Assembly: GCA_009617715.1 (NCBI GenBank)
Contig: VTFK01000177.1
Span: 558,001 to 622,000 of the forward strand
Reading direction: 5' to 3'
DNA length: 64,000 nt
DNA from: Plectrocnemia conspersa
Lineage: Eukaryota; Arthropoda; Insecta; Trichoptera; Polycentropodidae
Shown here: in pieces, positions 10,221 to 23,252 of the stretch
Numbering within the stretch: position 1 is the first letter of the stretch
How the letters are laid out: every line of letters starts with the position of its first letter
The notes under the pieces: model-generated
Told to the model about the DNA's origin: nothing
The model's database searches: none
Seen by the model: only the letters and a program-made list of their open reading frames with translations
Program-made: the position numbers and the translations under genes

Positions 10221-11985
10221 CTTGCTCCCGATCGAGCGCTACATCTGAGGCTGAGTCATCAAACACAGTCGTACATGCCGCGACTATTACTTCAAATTGA
10301 CACATCAGAAAATCACAACGGTATTGCCATATGTCAACAAACGTCACTTTGACCGATTATGTTTAACCTTTTTCTTACTGTACTGTGTAATATATACACA
10401 TGCATAAATAAGTTATTTCAATTCAGAATATTCATAAATATCGCTTTAATTATTTATAGTAGAAGACATTAATAATAATTTAAATAATTGTTGAAAATAA
10501 AAAAAATCAGCTTTAAATTTAAAACAAAATCCTTTCTACCTACGCTCAAACAGCTCATAGGGCTCCTCGCTGTACGAGCTCAAATCTTACAGAGTTGCTT
10601 CTCTGCATCGTCGTGGACACTTAGGTCGATGATGGTACCGCACAGATTGACCGGTACTGTTACAAATCATGTGCAGACAATCAAAGAAGATTGTCACCTT
10701 CCTCACAAACAAGCCATTTAGCTTGAGGAAATTCAACCTCAAGTACATTTGAACGAAGAGTATGAGTCATTCGTTCAAGAAAGCAGCCAAAAAGATTCTT
10801 TAGGATGTATTGTCGTCATATTGTCACTAAACATACTTCATTTATGTCTCGGCAATTCAACCGCAATCACTTTTAAAACCGCAGAGCAACATCTCATGGT
10901 GAGTCGGTCTGTCTCAAAGCTGAAACAGGTCGTCGAGTAGTACGAATTGTTGATTTCCTCAGGTTTGGGCAGCTCAGTACTATTCTTTGAGCATAGGTTT
11001 CATGCTACGAGACAAAGACACTACTCAGAGTCTTCCAGTTATCAAACGGCTTCTCAAAAATCTAATACTTGCCCTTCTCCTGATTGGCACATTTTAAAAG
11101 TTCTTCCGATACGGCTATTAGCGTACCGACTTTAGCGCGCCGACGTTATACAATTTTTATGGATGGATTTGTAAAAGTAGCATATTAATCTTGAATAAGA
11201 TGTAATTTTTGCAGAAAAGTTATCTTAGATCTGTAAATTTCTTAAAATTAATAGTCAAAAATATAAAATAAACTTATTTTGCGCGCTAATGTTTGCGCGC
11301 TAAAGTCGGGGTGCCAGTTTTTTCACGGCAGGGCGCTTTGATCCACAGGGTGACGCAGCTGAACCATTAGATGCAAGATCCGATACAGGTGTTCTGTTCC
11401 TGGTGGCCTACCACGCACCCGTCAGAGCTACACGGATGAAGAGTGCGGTTGCAGTCGGTAGGCGTCGTCAAGAACAATGACCTGTATTCTTGGATCAGTA
11501 TCGTCGAGACGATTCATCTATTTGCCGATGGACTAATTCGGGTAATGATAAAACAAATAGTGGCACAATCAAAAGTGTGAAAGTATGTGCAGTGCAAAAT
11601 ATTTTAAATTTCATATTTCATTGATGGTTACCATAGTATGTACCAAGATTTTTGTTCTCATGTCCTTCATTAATTCATAATTTAACCAGGTATCAAATCT
11701 TTTAATTTTTATTGGCATACAAATCGAGAGGTGATTCAAGGATAAAATACATATACAAGATAAAACATGCATTAAAAATTACACGATTTTTAAGGGAGAA
11801 TTTGCCTAATTAATAAAACACAATATTAGAATATGTGCATTTTATGATTTGACATTTTGATATATAAAAAATAAAATAGTATTATTGCATATTCCTTATT
11901 ATGTGATGTAATTAAAAAATAGGGATGTTCTTTCATCTACTATATTGGCTGTTTTGACAGTTGTGTGGAACATCACTATGACATA
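10221..11985. promoter_or_regulatory. Divergent intergenic region between the two ZAD zinc-finger genes
   Basis: The two start codons are 1.77 kb apart and face away from each other, so this interval must hold both promoters. It also holds a MITE-like element at 11,121-11,314. GC-richer stretches without a long open frame at 10.5-11.1 kb and 11.3-11.55 kb look like decayed transposon or retroelement sequence. No core promoter motif could be assigned with confidence. Confidence 0.55.
11121..11314. repeat. MITE-like element with 20-bp terminal inverted repeats
   Basis: The left end reads GCGTACCGACTTTAGCGCGC (11,121-11,140). The right end, GCGCGCTAAAGTCGGGGTGC (11,295-11,314), is its near-perfect reverse complement. 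The 154-bp interior is AT-rich and non-coding. No clear target-site duplication is seen. It lies between two divergent genes and could affect their promoters. Confidence 0.65.
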
Positions 11986-14900
11986 ATGGAGGCGGCGGAG
12001 CCTCTGCGGCGGTGTCGCGTTTGTGGGGCCCCACAATTGGATAGTAAATGGGTGCCTCTTTTTGGGGCAAAGTCCCCTCGACGCCTCAGGACTGCGATCA
12101 GGGCACTTTTTGCATTTCAGGTTAACAAATGTCAAAATATTTGTTTGTTTTTTTTTGTTTACTAACGACGAATCTCAATTCTTGTAATTTTATCAATAAT
12201 TAATGATATATTTTATATTATTTATAATTAGATATGTTTCAAATCAATTTAGCGAATTTGAATGATATTAGTATTATAATTTTTTTAGGTTAAGTCAACC
12301 GATTTATCAAAAATAATATGTTCCGAATGCGCAAAGGCGATCAATGATTATTACGATTTCTACGTACGAGTGAGGAAGGCTCAGAAGCAGTTTCATCAAG
12401 AAATATGCGGAGAAGATGGCGATAATTTTGTTTCAAACAATGATATTTTTGAGGTTTGTTTTAAAGCTTTTCATTGCAAGCAATTCATAAAGATATATAA
12501 TCACTTAATTGTAGGAATCTTTAATCTCCACTGATGAATTCGATATCACCGACGATGCAAACATTATCAGTGAAAATAGTGATTTACATAATTTCGACGA
12601 TATTAAAAAGGAAGAAAGTACCGATATTATAACAGACGGTATAGAAATAATCAAAGGGAATGAATTAAACGTGATTTTAAATAGATCTACATTTGAAAAT
12701 AACGTCGGAGTCGACGATATCAAATCTGATATTGAAGAATGTTTCAAAAACGAATACTCGGATATCATAGATTTCAATTATCCGTCGGATGATAATAGAA
12801 TACTTTACGAATCGGAAGAGTTTTCGGAGCAGAGACCGGAAAATGCGCTAGATAAGAGTGTTTTGAAGAAGCGCAAGTTAAAGAAGAAGTCAAAAGTTAA
12901 GCAAAAGTATCGATTGTTACATGATAATGATAGTAACGATGACGTTGAAATGCTGTCGTCTAAGATTCGGGAAGATTTATGCGATTTTCCGACAGAAATC
13001 ATCAAAGACGGAAAGCTGATCATCAAGGGTACTCTATTGGACGATCTCATATCAAAGTTTTACAATCTGCAATGCGAGGTGTGCAGCAGTTATCCAAAAT
13101 TTAAAAATCTCACTAAGGTTATTTTTTAATATTTTATTATATAAAATTTTATATAAGATTTTTTAATATTTCTTTTTTTCAGTTAATGAAACATTACGAG
13201 AGCGAACATGGGACTAAAGGCTATTTGACTTGTTGTAATTCTCGCTTTTATCAGCACCGTTCGATTTACATGCACATGGCTCGTCATCTACAACCTTCTG
13301 CTTTTGAGTTTGTATATTTTATCATATCTAGAAATAAATAAGGTTCAAGTGCATAAATAAATAGAAGTAGAAATTATTTATATATTTCAATAATCTTCTA
13401 GGATCCAACTTTGGTATAAGAAACGCGTTTTTTTTATAATCCATTAGTGTATTGCGTCTTTTATAACACTAGTTAGTGGTAATCTTGAAACAAAAATTGT
13501 TAAATTGTAATGTGGGGGAGTTTAATTATTATCTTTATCTGTATTTCAGCATCTTACAGAACTTTAAGTTATGAAAGTTTGTCTTTATAGCTATGGAAAA
13601 TGTGGTGATAAATAATCGCTTTTGGAAGTTTGTGGCTATTGTGCAATATTGTGTGTCATACACGATTTCTGTATTTTTTGTTGCATTCTGTCTTCAAATG
13701 TTAAATTCACTTAGGGCTGATTTACACGCTGCCATTTGGCAATTGACTGGAAGGTCACAGCACGTGGCGACTGGCATTCCAAATCACTGGCGCATTACCG
13801 TTTACATAGTGCCAGCAACTGGAAGAACTATTGTTGAGAAAAAGCGCCACTCACCTTGCGCCAGTACGGTAGTGTGGTAGAACAAAAATATTTGTTCTGC
13901 TGAAGCTGCCAGCTGCTAACGTGCCAGTGGCGCATTGGCTTCTCCAGTTACTGCAATTTTTACAAAATAATGTTTTTTTTTGCATATATGCGAAACTAAT
14001 CCGCTACAGTAGGACTTTTGACATAATTTGTACTCGTCCTTAAAGTGTTAATATTATGATAGATGTTGTCTTTTACATTAGTCGCTGTAAAACACATTTC
14101 TATCATTGTTTTCAAGTTCTTAGTCTAGAAGCCCAAATAACATGTACCAATCTAACTTATTCACAAATAATTTTAGCAATTCTCTGCAATATAATATTAT
14201 TAAAATTCATATTAAAATATTATTTTTGCGTTTATCTTCAATATGATAATATGATAATAATTTTTTGTCATATATATACAGATGTCCGATCTGCAAAAAA
14301 GTCGTTTCTAGACCTCATTCGTTAAAGCTGCATCTTCAGACGCATTTGCCAGAAGCCGAGAAGCCCCATAAGTGCGATCAATGTGATAGGCGGTATATCT
14401 TCAATCAAGTATTCAATTATTTAAAGATAATTGCTATATTTAATATTTACAATTTTAGGTTTATTTATATAGAAGCTTTAACAAGCCACAAGATGACTCA
14501 TGTTCCCGTTGAAGAACGAACGACTTACAATTGTAAAATATGCGGAAAGATGTAAGATCTTTACAAATTCATCTAATTAATTATGGAATTATTTACAATT
14601 GGTTATTTTAACTTATTTTAGATTCACATTAGCAGCTTCTTTTTCAACTCACATGAGAGCCGTACATTCGGGTGTGAAGTATTTATGTTCGGAATGCGGT
14701 AGAAGTTTTCAGCGTAAAACTGAGTTAACGTTTCATATGTTAACCCATGATACGACTGGTAAAAATCAAGTCCAATGTCAGCAGTGTGGTTTTATGTGAG
14801 TTTTGATATCATTCACGTATTATGATGATTGATAATAATACAAATTTAATTTAATCAGATGTAAGAATCAGCCAACGCTAAGGATACATTTGAAGAGACA

Positions 14901-15575
14901 TTCCATGGAACGTTTACAATGCGATACGTGCGGTTACAGCACTCACAGGCGACAACAGTTGAATGTTCACATGAGGGTTAAGCACTCGGATGAAAAACCG
15001 TACGGTTGCGTAGTTTGCGCCAAGCAATTTAAACTCAAGAGTGTCATGATGGTATAAATATATATTGATCTTTATTTTGTTTTTGGTATAGGCTTAGTTT
15101 AATGGATGTTGTTTTTAGACTCATATGGCACAGCATACCGGTGAGCGTAAATATGCTTGTACTTTCTGTCCGAAAACTTTTGCATCACCGGGTAATTATC
15201 ACTCGCATCGCAAGCGCGAACATGCCGAAGAGCATCGGAATGATGTCAACATGAAGAGGAATGAGCGATTTGTAAGATATTTATATATATTAGTGGCGAT
15301 ACTTTTATATAAGATGTGAAAGCTACACTTATGATTTAAAAAAATAAATAAGAGCGAGCTATTTTGCTCCTTAAGAGCTGGTTTGTATGACGACAGCTTC
15401 TTCCAAGTCGTATCTCATATTTATGTATTTTAATATATTCTTTTTCCAGAAAAAGATTGATATTATAGACGAGCAAGTTCCTGAAGGAAATGAAACACAA
15501 GTTCATGAATTGGCGAGGCAGTACCTTCAAAAGATCGCTGAAAAGAATTCCAATAAGAAAACTCATTCTACGTAA
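11986..15575 (+). CDS. ZAD C2H2 zinc-finger protein with ten fingers (625 aa)
   Basis: Ten exons join in frame (1,878 nt): 11986-12120, 12289-12453, 12515-13117, 13183-13307, 14282-14392, 14459-14551, 14622-14795, 14859-15051, 15119-15271 and 15450-15575. Every junction is GT-AG. Residues 1-100 are a ZAD domain with zinc ligands Cys10, Cys13, Cys56 and Cys59. Residues 101-284 are an acidic Asp/Glu/Ser/Ile-rich linker. A C2H2 finger at 287-310 and a grauzone-like CC finger at 318-336 are followed by eight C2H2 fingers. The last two are joined by a canonical HTGERKY linker. The C-terminus is a short Lys-rich tail. Proteins of this layout are nuclear sequence-specific transcription factors or chromatin proteins that dimerise through ZAD; the target here is unknown. 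Exon 4 ends GA|GTTTGT and exon 5 adds A, giving Glu-Cys as in the paralogue. The ATG at 11,986 gives a short leader before the CRVC motif. Introns are 61-168 bp except intron 4 (974 bp). Confidence 0.9.
13308..14281 (+). other. Intron 4 of the ten-finger gene, with a possible transposon remnant
   Basis: This is the only long intron of the gene. Bases 13,715-13,965 are GC-richer, begin with a GGGCTGATTTACACG motif typical of insect DNA-transposon ends, and repeat CTGGCG/GCCAG-like words. No matching right end was found, so this is at most a remnant. The open frame at 13,593-13,880 shows no domain. Confidence 0.4.
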
Positions 15576-15674
15576 TCCGTATGTGATATATCTTCTCTCT
15601 ATGTCGTGATTGACAATATTTTTATATGAATTTATTATATACAAATATAATTATGTTATGATCGTTAATGAATT

Positions 15675-15680
15675 AATAAA
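15675..15680 (+). promoter_or_regulatory. Poly(A) signal of the ten-finger ZAD gene
   Basis: AATAAA lies 100 nt after the stop codon, in AT-rich 3' flank with no further coding signal. Confidence 0.5.
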
Positions 15681-17170
15681 AATACGCTTACTATTAGTGC
15701 AGTGAGTTTTATTTAATAAAATCATTTCTTGTCTGTAATTAAATCTTTAATTTATTTATATATCAATCAGCTAATTAATATTTATATTTCAATATATTTA
15801 TGTACATATATACCATTGTAATTTATTTTTTCATTCACGACTAAAAGACTAAAACTACCTTATTATTTTTTTATTTCTATGTATATGTGATACGGTAGCT
15901 CCCATGATGTTTATCGGATTTCAATGAAGCTTCTTTGGCAATAAAAGAATTTACTGAAGATATTTTTACTAAGTTAGTCATCCTGGTTCGCTGCAAAATC
16001 GCTAATGGAAAGTGATAGTTGAACAAAATGCTTTCCCAAACAAAAACACGAGAAATATCACAATTTCTGCACTCTCAAGAATTTGAAGAGCGACTAAACC
16101 TACAATGGCCATGCACATTCAGTGTTAATTTCCGTAAGAAAAGCTTTTAACAACATGGAACCTTTATGTACTTATGATCTTCGAGACGCGGCTAGAAACA
16201 ATATTCACTATACGTTATACGCATTTTTTGTCACAATGGCTTTACTTATAAAACGTCACCCGGTAAGCATAGTCATGGTTCATTATAGGGGTTGTATACA
16301 GGGCCGTCTTTGAGCATTTGCAACCGATTGACTCGTAGGGCCCCACACTCAAATTAAGAATTTAATAAAAATACGTTAATATTAGCTTTATCACAAAATG
16401 TGAAATTAAAATTAATATAGCGATATTTCATTCTCCTAAAATACAAATGAAAATTTTGCGAATTCTAGGGTCGGTTTTGCCGTCTCAGTGTTTTTTTTTT
16501 TAAATTCATATACCTTGACATGGCAGCCTCGTGCTCCAACAAAAGTTGAAATTTTTTTACGTATATATTCGAATATTTGACTAGTTGAAAACTACGAATA
16601 TTTGAGAACCATACTTGTGATTTTGAATAATCAAAATGTCGAACTGTTTATATGATAATTATTTAAAATTTTATTTTGAATTACGATTTTTTTTTATGTA
16701 TTATTAAATATTTTTTTCATTTGTTACACAATCTAACCTATAACCATAACTACTAGTAACAGTTTTACCACTGCTCTGAATAAGCGTTTCCTCCGATTCA
16801 TCCAAGGAGACAAAATACATTGACTAACACGCTCAAGCCTTGAAAGTGGGTGCCACGTGAGTACTCTTTCTCTTTCATTTTCTCGCTTGGACAAAATAAC
16901 ATCAAAATATGTATATGTCATTAGGATAATTAAGCATTTTACAAAATTATAATGAAATAAGTAGTGCATTTAATTTAAAAAATCCATGAAGTATTTAATT
17001 CTAGACCTATACTTGAGTCAATTTATAATTTCTTATGTATAAATTATTTAAGAGTTATTACATAACATCTTAAATTAAAAATATGACATTAGAAATGAAA
17101 AACAATATTCGACTTCTAATATAAGAGTATTAATTAAAATATATTTAAAGAATTTGAGTTAATTGAAGGT
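15681..17170. other. Gene-free stretch
   Basis: AT-rich DNA without a recognised gene. A CAGGGCCGTCTTTGAGC word at about 16,300, followed by GTAGGGCCCCACACT, looks like a DNA-transposon end, but its partner was not found. Confidence 0.4.
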
Positions 17171-17216
17171 CGCAAAAACAATTATCACTTCTGAAAAGTG
17201 ATAATTGTTTTTTGCG
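17171..17216. repeat. 20-bp hairpin next to the long inverted-repeat element
   Basis: CGCAAAAACAATTATCACTT pairs with the following AAGTGATAATTGTT...GCG with one extra base and a 5-nt loop. It is made from the same ATAATTGTTTTTTGCG word found in the 5.6, 21.2 and 50.3 kb elements. Confidence 0.75.
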
Positions 17217-17227
17217 TTTTCCTATTG

Positions 17228-20200
17228 AGCAAAATTTGGTTTAGATATGCTTCAGTCGATTCTAGCATATTATAAGTCATAATATTGTTATAAAAAGTCT
17301 TAATATGAACTCTAGATAACCGAGTGCTTTCAATGCGATGTCATTTGGAGATATTTTTAAGTCACATCGGCTTAAAATATGACCGTTTGATTTGTGAAAT
17401 ATATACATATAGTAGTAATAATATAGATGTGTTCTGTCATAAGTTGGCGTGGTGCTAAATCTTCATAGTCTCCAAGTCGTTTCGAAGATCAAGTTGAGCT
17501 CTTGGAGTTTCAGGGTGATCGCTTTGTTGGAGAAGATCAGACGGTCGAAGTAAAAGTACCTGTTTTTCTATATTTTAACCATTTCCCAGTCACAGCATTT
17601 TTTTAAAAGGACTCAAAAGCATCTTGCACGGACCCACCCTTTTCTATGCACAGTATAAACATATGCAGCTGTTGTAAAACATTTACAAATATTCTAAAAA
17701 AAATGCTATAATAATTTTCTCGTAAGTTTTGCTGATTTTTGAGATTTTGCAAAATAAAAATTATTGAGTTTGCTCGAGCATGACTGGGAAGGGGTTAAGG
17801 GTTGTCTGCGTTTATTCTTCAAAGCTCCGCTTAGATTCGAGTTTCGTTGAATTTTCATATATTCCAAGGAATTGAAATGGTATTCTAAGTAATGCTTTAA
17901 AAGTTTTAAAAATATTGATAATGGAAGTTTTGATTTATATACATACCACAGAGGAAAAGAGAGGAGATCAACGTTCTTAGACCTTGAATCTTTTACAAAT
18001 CTAGATAATTGAAGGCGGATTTAAATTATCGTTTATTCTACACATTTTAATGTACTATCTAGTGGTTTTTAAAGTGTTTGCCTACTGATTTTTTTGAGAT
18101 AATATTTTAACAGCTATCTTTTTGGGGTACGGTGGATTTGTGTGTGCTCATATTGTTGAGATAGTTGCGTAGGCATTTTGGATTTAATAATACCGTTTAT
18201 ATTTATATAAATGCCTTTTTAATAAGATTGATCTTATTGATATGATAGAAAAATTTTTGTTGCACCACCCATAATCGATTTATCGATAGGAAAATTTGTT
18301 TTGATTTATTTGAAACATGATTAGCAAGACTTTTGTTACAACAATGATGCTTGGTCCAACTCAAGCGTAAGTTTTTCGCGCTTTCATATACCGTTGGCAT
18401 CCGTGAAGTGCGGATGCATAAATGAGCACATATTTGACATTAAGGTGAACAAATTTTGAAAATATCAATAAAGGACACTAAAAATAAAACTATCATTTCA
18501 AAATTTTTTTGCGAAGCTAAAAATATCATTGGTTGCTGCGGGAGCTAAAAAAGGATCACATTAGACATTTTGTTCACGGAGGACAAAAGGAGGACAACAT
18601 TTTTGATTATTGAGATTGGTCAGAGAATCAAGGACTGGAAGGGACATTCGACTTTTCTTCATTCCTTAACAACAGATTGCCGTACTCAATTCAAGGACTT
18701 CCACCTGAACTTTACACCACTTCGTTAACGACTTGGTATAAATGAGAGTCCAGCGTAATTGACCGAGACAATCCTTATATGACCGAGGAATGCAACCGTT
18801 TTTCATGTCCATTTGTCTGAATCCTAAGAGAACTCGATCTTTGATATGATTTGGAGACTTTAAGTTTTATAATGGGACTAGCAAATACACCTTTTATTCA
18901 CATAGTTCAATTTATTATATCAAAGACTCCACTAAAATATGAAAATGTCTTTCATTGCCAATTATATTTTCATAAATGTAGCTCAGCATTCTGTTTACCT
19001 TAAATAATTCACTTCTACAGAATCTTGGAGACAGTTGAAAACTGCTTCTTTACGTGTTTTAAATATTTAAGTGCATCTTGTGTTCGTTTTGCGAAAGCGA
19101 TGCGAATTTTCTATGTCCGGACGCAATAGAAGTGCAAACGAGCTCGTTAGTCTCTAACAACTTGAAATGAGATCCAATTCTGTCCTTTTCACCCAGTAAT
19201 CCCTTTGTCCTTCGTTTTCTGTAGTACGAGACCGTTTCGAAATATTATATTCAAGATGCGAGAACGTACGTATCATATCATACAATTTATACTATTAATG
19301 ATATTAATATTATATATTTTTAGAAAGGTGGAATACAAATGCAGAAAATAGCTATTCAATTAACCGAATGGTAAATATATGTTTTAAATTTAATAATGAG
19401 AGTAAATGATTAAGGGAATAGAATATATATTTTGCTCTTTTTGTATACCATGAGAGTTGTAAATTGGTGAAAAAAAGTTTTAAGAACTTTTAACGTTGTT
19501 TTCGTGTTGTGTTTTTCTTCCTGTAATTCGTGACGCGTGAGGGTATTTCCTGATAATTTATTACATAATCATGGTTGCCGCATTTATATTTACTTATTTT
19601 TTACAGGTATGTTTAATTTTATCGCTAGTGGGAAAAATATATTCGTATCCATCAATGCCAATTCATAGATAAATAAAATAAATATGAAATAATGCAGTTA
19701 GTATTTCATGCATTACAATCAGTGTTTATTTAGTGATAGTAAAACTGACATTTAAAGTAAACAAACGATTATTTTAATGTTTGCTGTCTAGTATCATATT
19801 TAATGGCAACTCTTGCTGTATTAGCTTGCTTAGAAAATATTTTTTTTACTTTGTTATGTTCATGTTAACATCATTTTAACGTGTTTTGGTATCAAAATGT
19901 GCAATAAAGCAGCATAAATTACTGTGCTTGTGTAGATGAACTAAGCATTGGTGGAATCAGAACCATGCAAAAAAATTTAAGTGCTTTAAAAAAAAATTGG
20001 TGCTAGTAATCCAACAGTTATAAAGCAATGAAAAAATGACAAGTTTGTGCTGCACGAACTGCAAGAAATCTAAAAAATCAGCGCCACGAAAGTTTTATGT
20101 ACGCAACATAAACGATCAAATATATCTATTTATACAATATTAATTCTTATAATGTATATATTTTATTCTTTATCCTTTCTACAGTAACTAGGCTCAAGAT

Positions 20201-21067
20201 GAAAAATAAAAATAATATGTAGAAAGTATCCCACTGGAGGATTGATTAAATAATTCTTTCCCACTGCGACGAACTAGATAGTACATTAAAACGTGTAAAA
20301 TAATCCGTCTTCAATTATCTGGATTTATAAGAGATTCGAGGTCTAAGAACGTTGATCTCCTCCCATTTTCCCAATGGTATATAAGCCAGAACTTCCATTC
20401 TCAACATTTTTAAAACTATTCAAGCATTTCAATTCCTTGGAATATATGAGAGTTTAACCAAACTCAAATAAACGAAGAAAACTTTTTTTTTATTTTGATT
20501 ACAAAAATCAGCAAATTTCTTGAAAAAATTATTATAGCATTCTTTTTGTTAAAAATTATTTTTTTACGAATATTTTTAATTTTTGTACAACGCCTGTATA
20601 TGTTATTACCGTGCATAGGAAAGGGTGGGTCCGTGCAAAATGTTTTTTAGTAATTAAAAAAAAATGTGACTGGAAAGTTGTAGTAAGCTATAAAAACGGT
20701 GTTATTACATCGACCGCTTGATCTTATGCAATCAAGCAATCACCCTGAACCTTCAAGAGCTCAACTTGATCTTCAAAACGACTTGGAGACTATGATGATT
20801 TAGCACCACGTCAACTAACGACATAGCACATATGTATGTATATTATTACTATTATATCTATATATTTCTCAAATTAAACGGACATATTTTAAACCGTTCT
20901 GACTTAAAATTATCTGCTTAAAATTAACATCAAAAGAAAAAAAATCATGCTGTTGCCTTCGCGGGGAAAGCACACAGTTATCTAACGTTCATATAAAGAC
21001 TTTTTATAGCAATATTATGACTTATAATAAGTGAAAATCGAATGAAGGACATATAAACCAAATTTTG
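17228..21067. mobile_element. Element with about 0.8-kb inverted arms
   Basis: The left arm (17,228-18,064) and right arm (about 20,264-21,067) are diverged reverse complements. Anchors include CATAGTCTCCAAGTCGTTT with GATCAAGTTGAGCTCTTG (17,470/20,790), GGACCCACCCTTTTCTATGC (17,630/20,630), GATCAACGTTCTTAGACCT (17,968/20,350) and TTATAAGTCATAATATTG (17,270/21,020). The 2.2-kb centre has no open frame above about 65 codons. It looks like a foldback-type DNA transposon or two copies inserted head to head. Confidence 0.7.
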
Positions 21068-21194
21068 ACTGCGACGTCGCCGACGCGATTTTAAGTCAAA
21101 AAAATCCACGTCAAAGCTTTAAAAACGTGATTTTCGCCGTCGCTGGGAACGGGATAACCGTATTTTTGCGACGTCGCCGACGCGATTTTATTGC

Positions 21195-21840
21195 TTTTAA
21201 CGTAGATTTTTGCCTTCTGAGAAGGGATAATTATTTTTTGCGCTCTCCTTTTGGTCAAAATTTGGTTTAAATATATTTCAACCAATACTCTCATATTAGA
21301 AGTCAGTAGTAAAATCAGTAAGGATAGCTATCATATTTTTAAAACGTAGTGTAGTAAATGTAGCTATATGCGAGATGCGACGCCTTTCTGTCCTTTTTCT
21401 TCTGCTTATTTTTCTCTTTTATAAATATTTTGGACTTTTAGAACTTTCATTAGGTTAGGTTTGGGTTTGAATAAAAAAATCGATGTAAAAATCATAAACA
21501 TTTTAAAGCAGCACATAATTTGAGTAACGTCTAACAGTCAGATTATATTTTTGCTGGTAGAAATATATATCTATTGGTGAAAATGTATTTGGACTTCCCT
21601 AGTGAAAATATAACTTCACTGAAAAATACACGTTCACTGTAACATGTAAATAAATAATGATGAGTACCCAAATGTATATATTACTACATATGGAAAAGTT
21701 GAAATCATATAATTTTACTAGAACCTGCCAGATAAATTATAGTTTCACTGGTAAAAATATATATTTACATGTGAAAATGTATTCCGATATAATTTCACTG
21801 AAATGATATATTTTAAAACATGTTTTCGGATTTCCAACTT
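21195..21840 (+). repeat. Interspersed element, copy A
   Basis: Colinear with 50,347-50,955: the CTTCTGAGAAGGGATAATT start, GATGCGACG and TCTGTCC/GTACTTCTT words, TTAGGTTAGGTTTGGGTTTG, then several TTTCACTGAAAA and AGTGAAAATATA words, ending near ATAATTTCACTGAAATGA. It is non-coding. Confidence 0.75.
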
Positions 21841-21849
21841 GCGCTTATT

Positions 21850-22300
21850 CGAGCCAGCCGTGGCCTTAATCATATTTCAACATTAATGGCATACAATTAT
21901 CAATTCGCTGAGTTTTCGCAAAAAGTTGTTTATCACTAAGCATTTCTTCAAACTACTAAATGGTGCTGTCGATTATACAGCTACTCAAGGAATTTCAGTT
22001 TTGGGTTCCAGAACGTTTTTCGAGAATCACGATCGCGTCCTCTTTTGACGACCGTTGGGGCTAGGACGTCCGCGCTTACCGACTCGCCTATGACTGTCGT
22101 CATACGCTGGTATTGCACATGTTTAATGTCAGCTATGAGGAGCTGGTCCGGTTCGTATCATATCATTTTAATATTTGATGATTTTTTTGTGTATTGAAAT
22201 AATACAATTCTTGGTTTTGACCATCGTGACGCATTGGGGTAAACCGTTATACGATGGTTTTAATTTATTTTAAATAAATAAATAATAAATTAAATTTTTA
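21850..22300 (+). mobile_element. LINE 3'-end fragment
   Basis: It shares GATTCACGATCGCGTCCTCT-type sequence, a GGACGTCCGC word and a CATCGTGACGCATTGGGG tail with the LINE at 25,970-26,810, and ends in AAATAAATAAATAATAAA. This is the tail of a non-LTR retrotransposon inserted in the plus orientation just upstream of the Methuselah-like gene. Confidence 0.65.
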
Positions 22301-22815
22301 TTTTATTATTACGCGATCCACAGTTCGACGTTTATTGATGTTACTACTGTGAATATAAAAAATGATCATTACGAAGCTGTATTTAAAATTTTTTAAAAGA
22401 GTTATGATGGTTTAAAAAATAAGTTTAGGTTCTAATTTATCGCAAATAAGCCCGGCCGCACGGCTGCATTATTAGGAATAATTGCCCATGAAAAACCTTG
22501 TCGAATACCTTTTCAATATTTGTATATACAACGTTTATTTGAATTCCTGTATTGATAAAATAGTATGTTTATAAAATTAATTGCAATAAACTTTTTATAA
22601 AAAATAAATATTAGTAGTAGTATTTTTAGGAGCTTAATAAATCGCACTTTTACAATCAGATCCTTTGGATCAGATGCATCAAAAGTATATGTGGAAAAAA
22701 AATGCTACTCTAACCATTGTCTTTTTATTTTGTTCTAAGAACTTTTTGCTACCCTTTGTAGTTGTTATGTCGTCTCAAATTTCAAATAAACCATTAAAAA
22801 AGTAAAAAGCAAGGG

Positions 22816-22964
22816 TAGATCTAGCCGCGCTCCCTACGCTCGTCGCCCCCACCACCTTCGCTTTTCAATTTTCATTCGAGTTTTCCGAGGCTGGAGTGGG
22901 AATGACGAGCGGCTGATATCCTACGATAAGTTTAGTTCGCGCTCGGTCGCCGCTCGAGTCGGTC
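22816..22964 (+). promoter_or_regulatory. GC-rich proximal promoter and 5' UTR of the Methuselah-like gene
   Basis: About 150 bp rich in GCTCG, CGCCC and CTCGAG words directly precede the start codon, in contrast to AT-rich DNA on both sides. No TATA box is evident. The transcription start cannot be fixed from sequence. Confidence 0.4.
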
Positions 22965-23252
22965 ATGTTCGCGCGCGTCTTTCTGCCGGTTGCGGCCACC
23001 TGTTGGCTCACAGTCTCCGCCGAGGCACTCCAATTGTGGGACGCCGAGGGGCTCAGCCACAGCGGAGTCTCAGCCTCTATCGTCCCCGAGCCTCGAAGCG
23101 GCCAACTGCAGCCCGTAGCCAGCCTGATAGCGGATATCCTAGACGAAAACTACAGGGTGGAACTTCCCGAAGAAGTCCATCGAGGAAGGCGCCCCCCGCC
23201 GGACCGGAGGCGCCGAGACGACGCCACCCAGCCTCCGCCTACCATAATAAAC
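22965..23252 (+). CDS. Methuselah-like gene exon 1: signal peptide and Arg/Pro-rich region
   Basis: This codes for 96 residues from ATG at 22,965 to donor AAC|GTAATA. The sequence is much more GC-rich than its surroundings, as is the 150 bp upstream, as expected for a first exon with a promoter. The donor has C at -1, so it is not ideal, but it is the one that leaves phase 0, which exon 2 requires. Without splicing the frame runs five more codons to a stop at 23,268. A second frame open from 23,003 is a shadow of this exon. Confidence 0.75.

Noticed and set aside
10488..11135. Series of 62-77 codon plus-strand frames between the ZAD genes
   Set aside because: Short unrelated frames without recognised motifs; the GC-richer base composition suggests old transposon sequence, not a host gene.
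12505..13050. Minus-strand open frames of 81-90 codons
   Set aside because: Antisense shadows of exon 3 of the ten-finger ZAD gene, which has far better splice and domain support.
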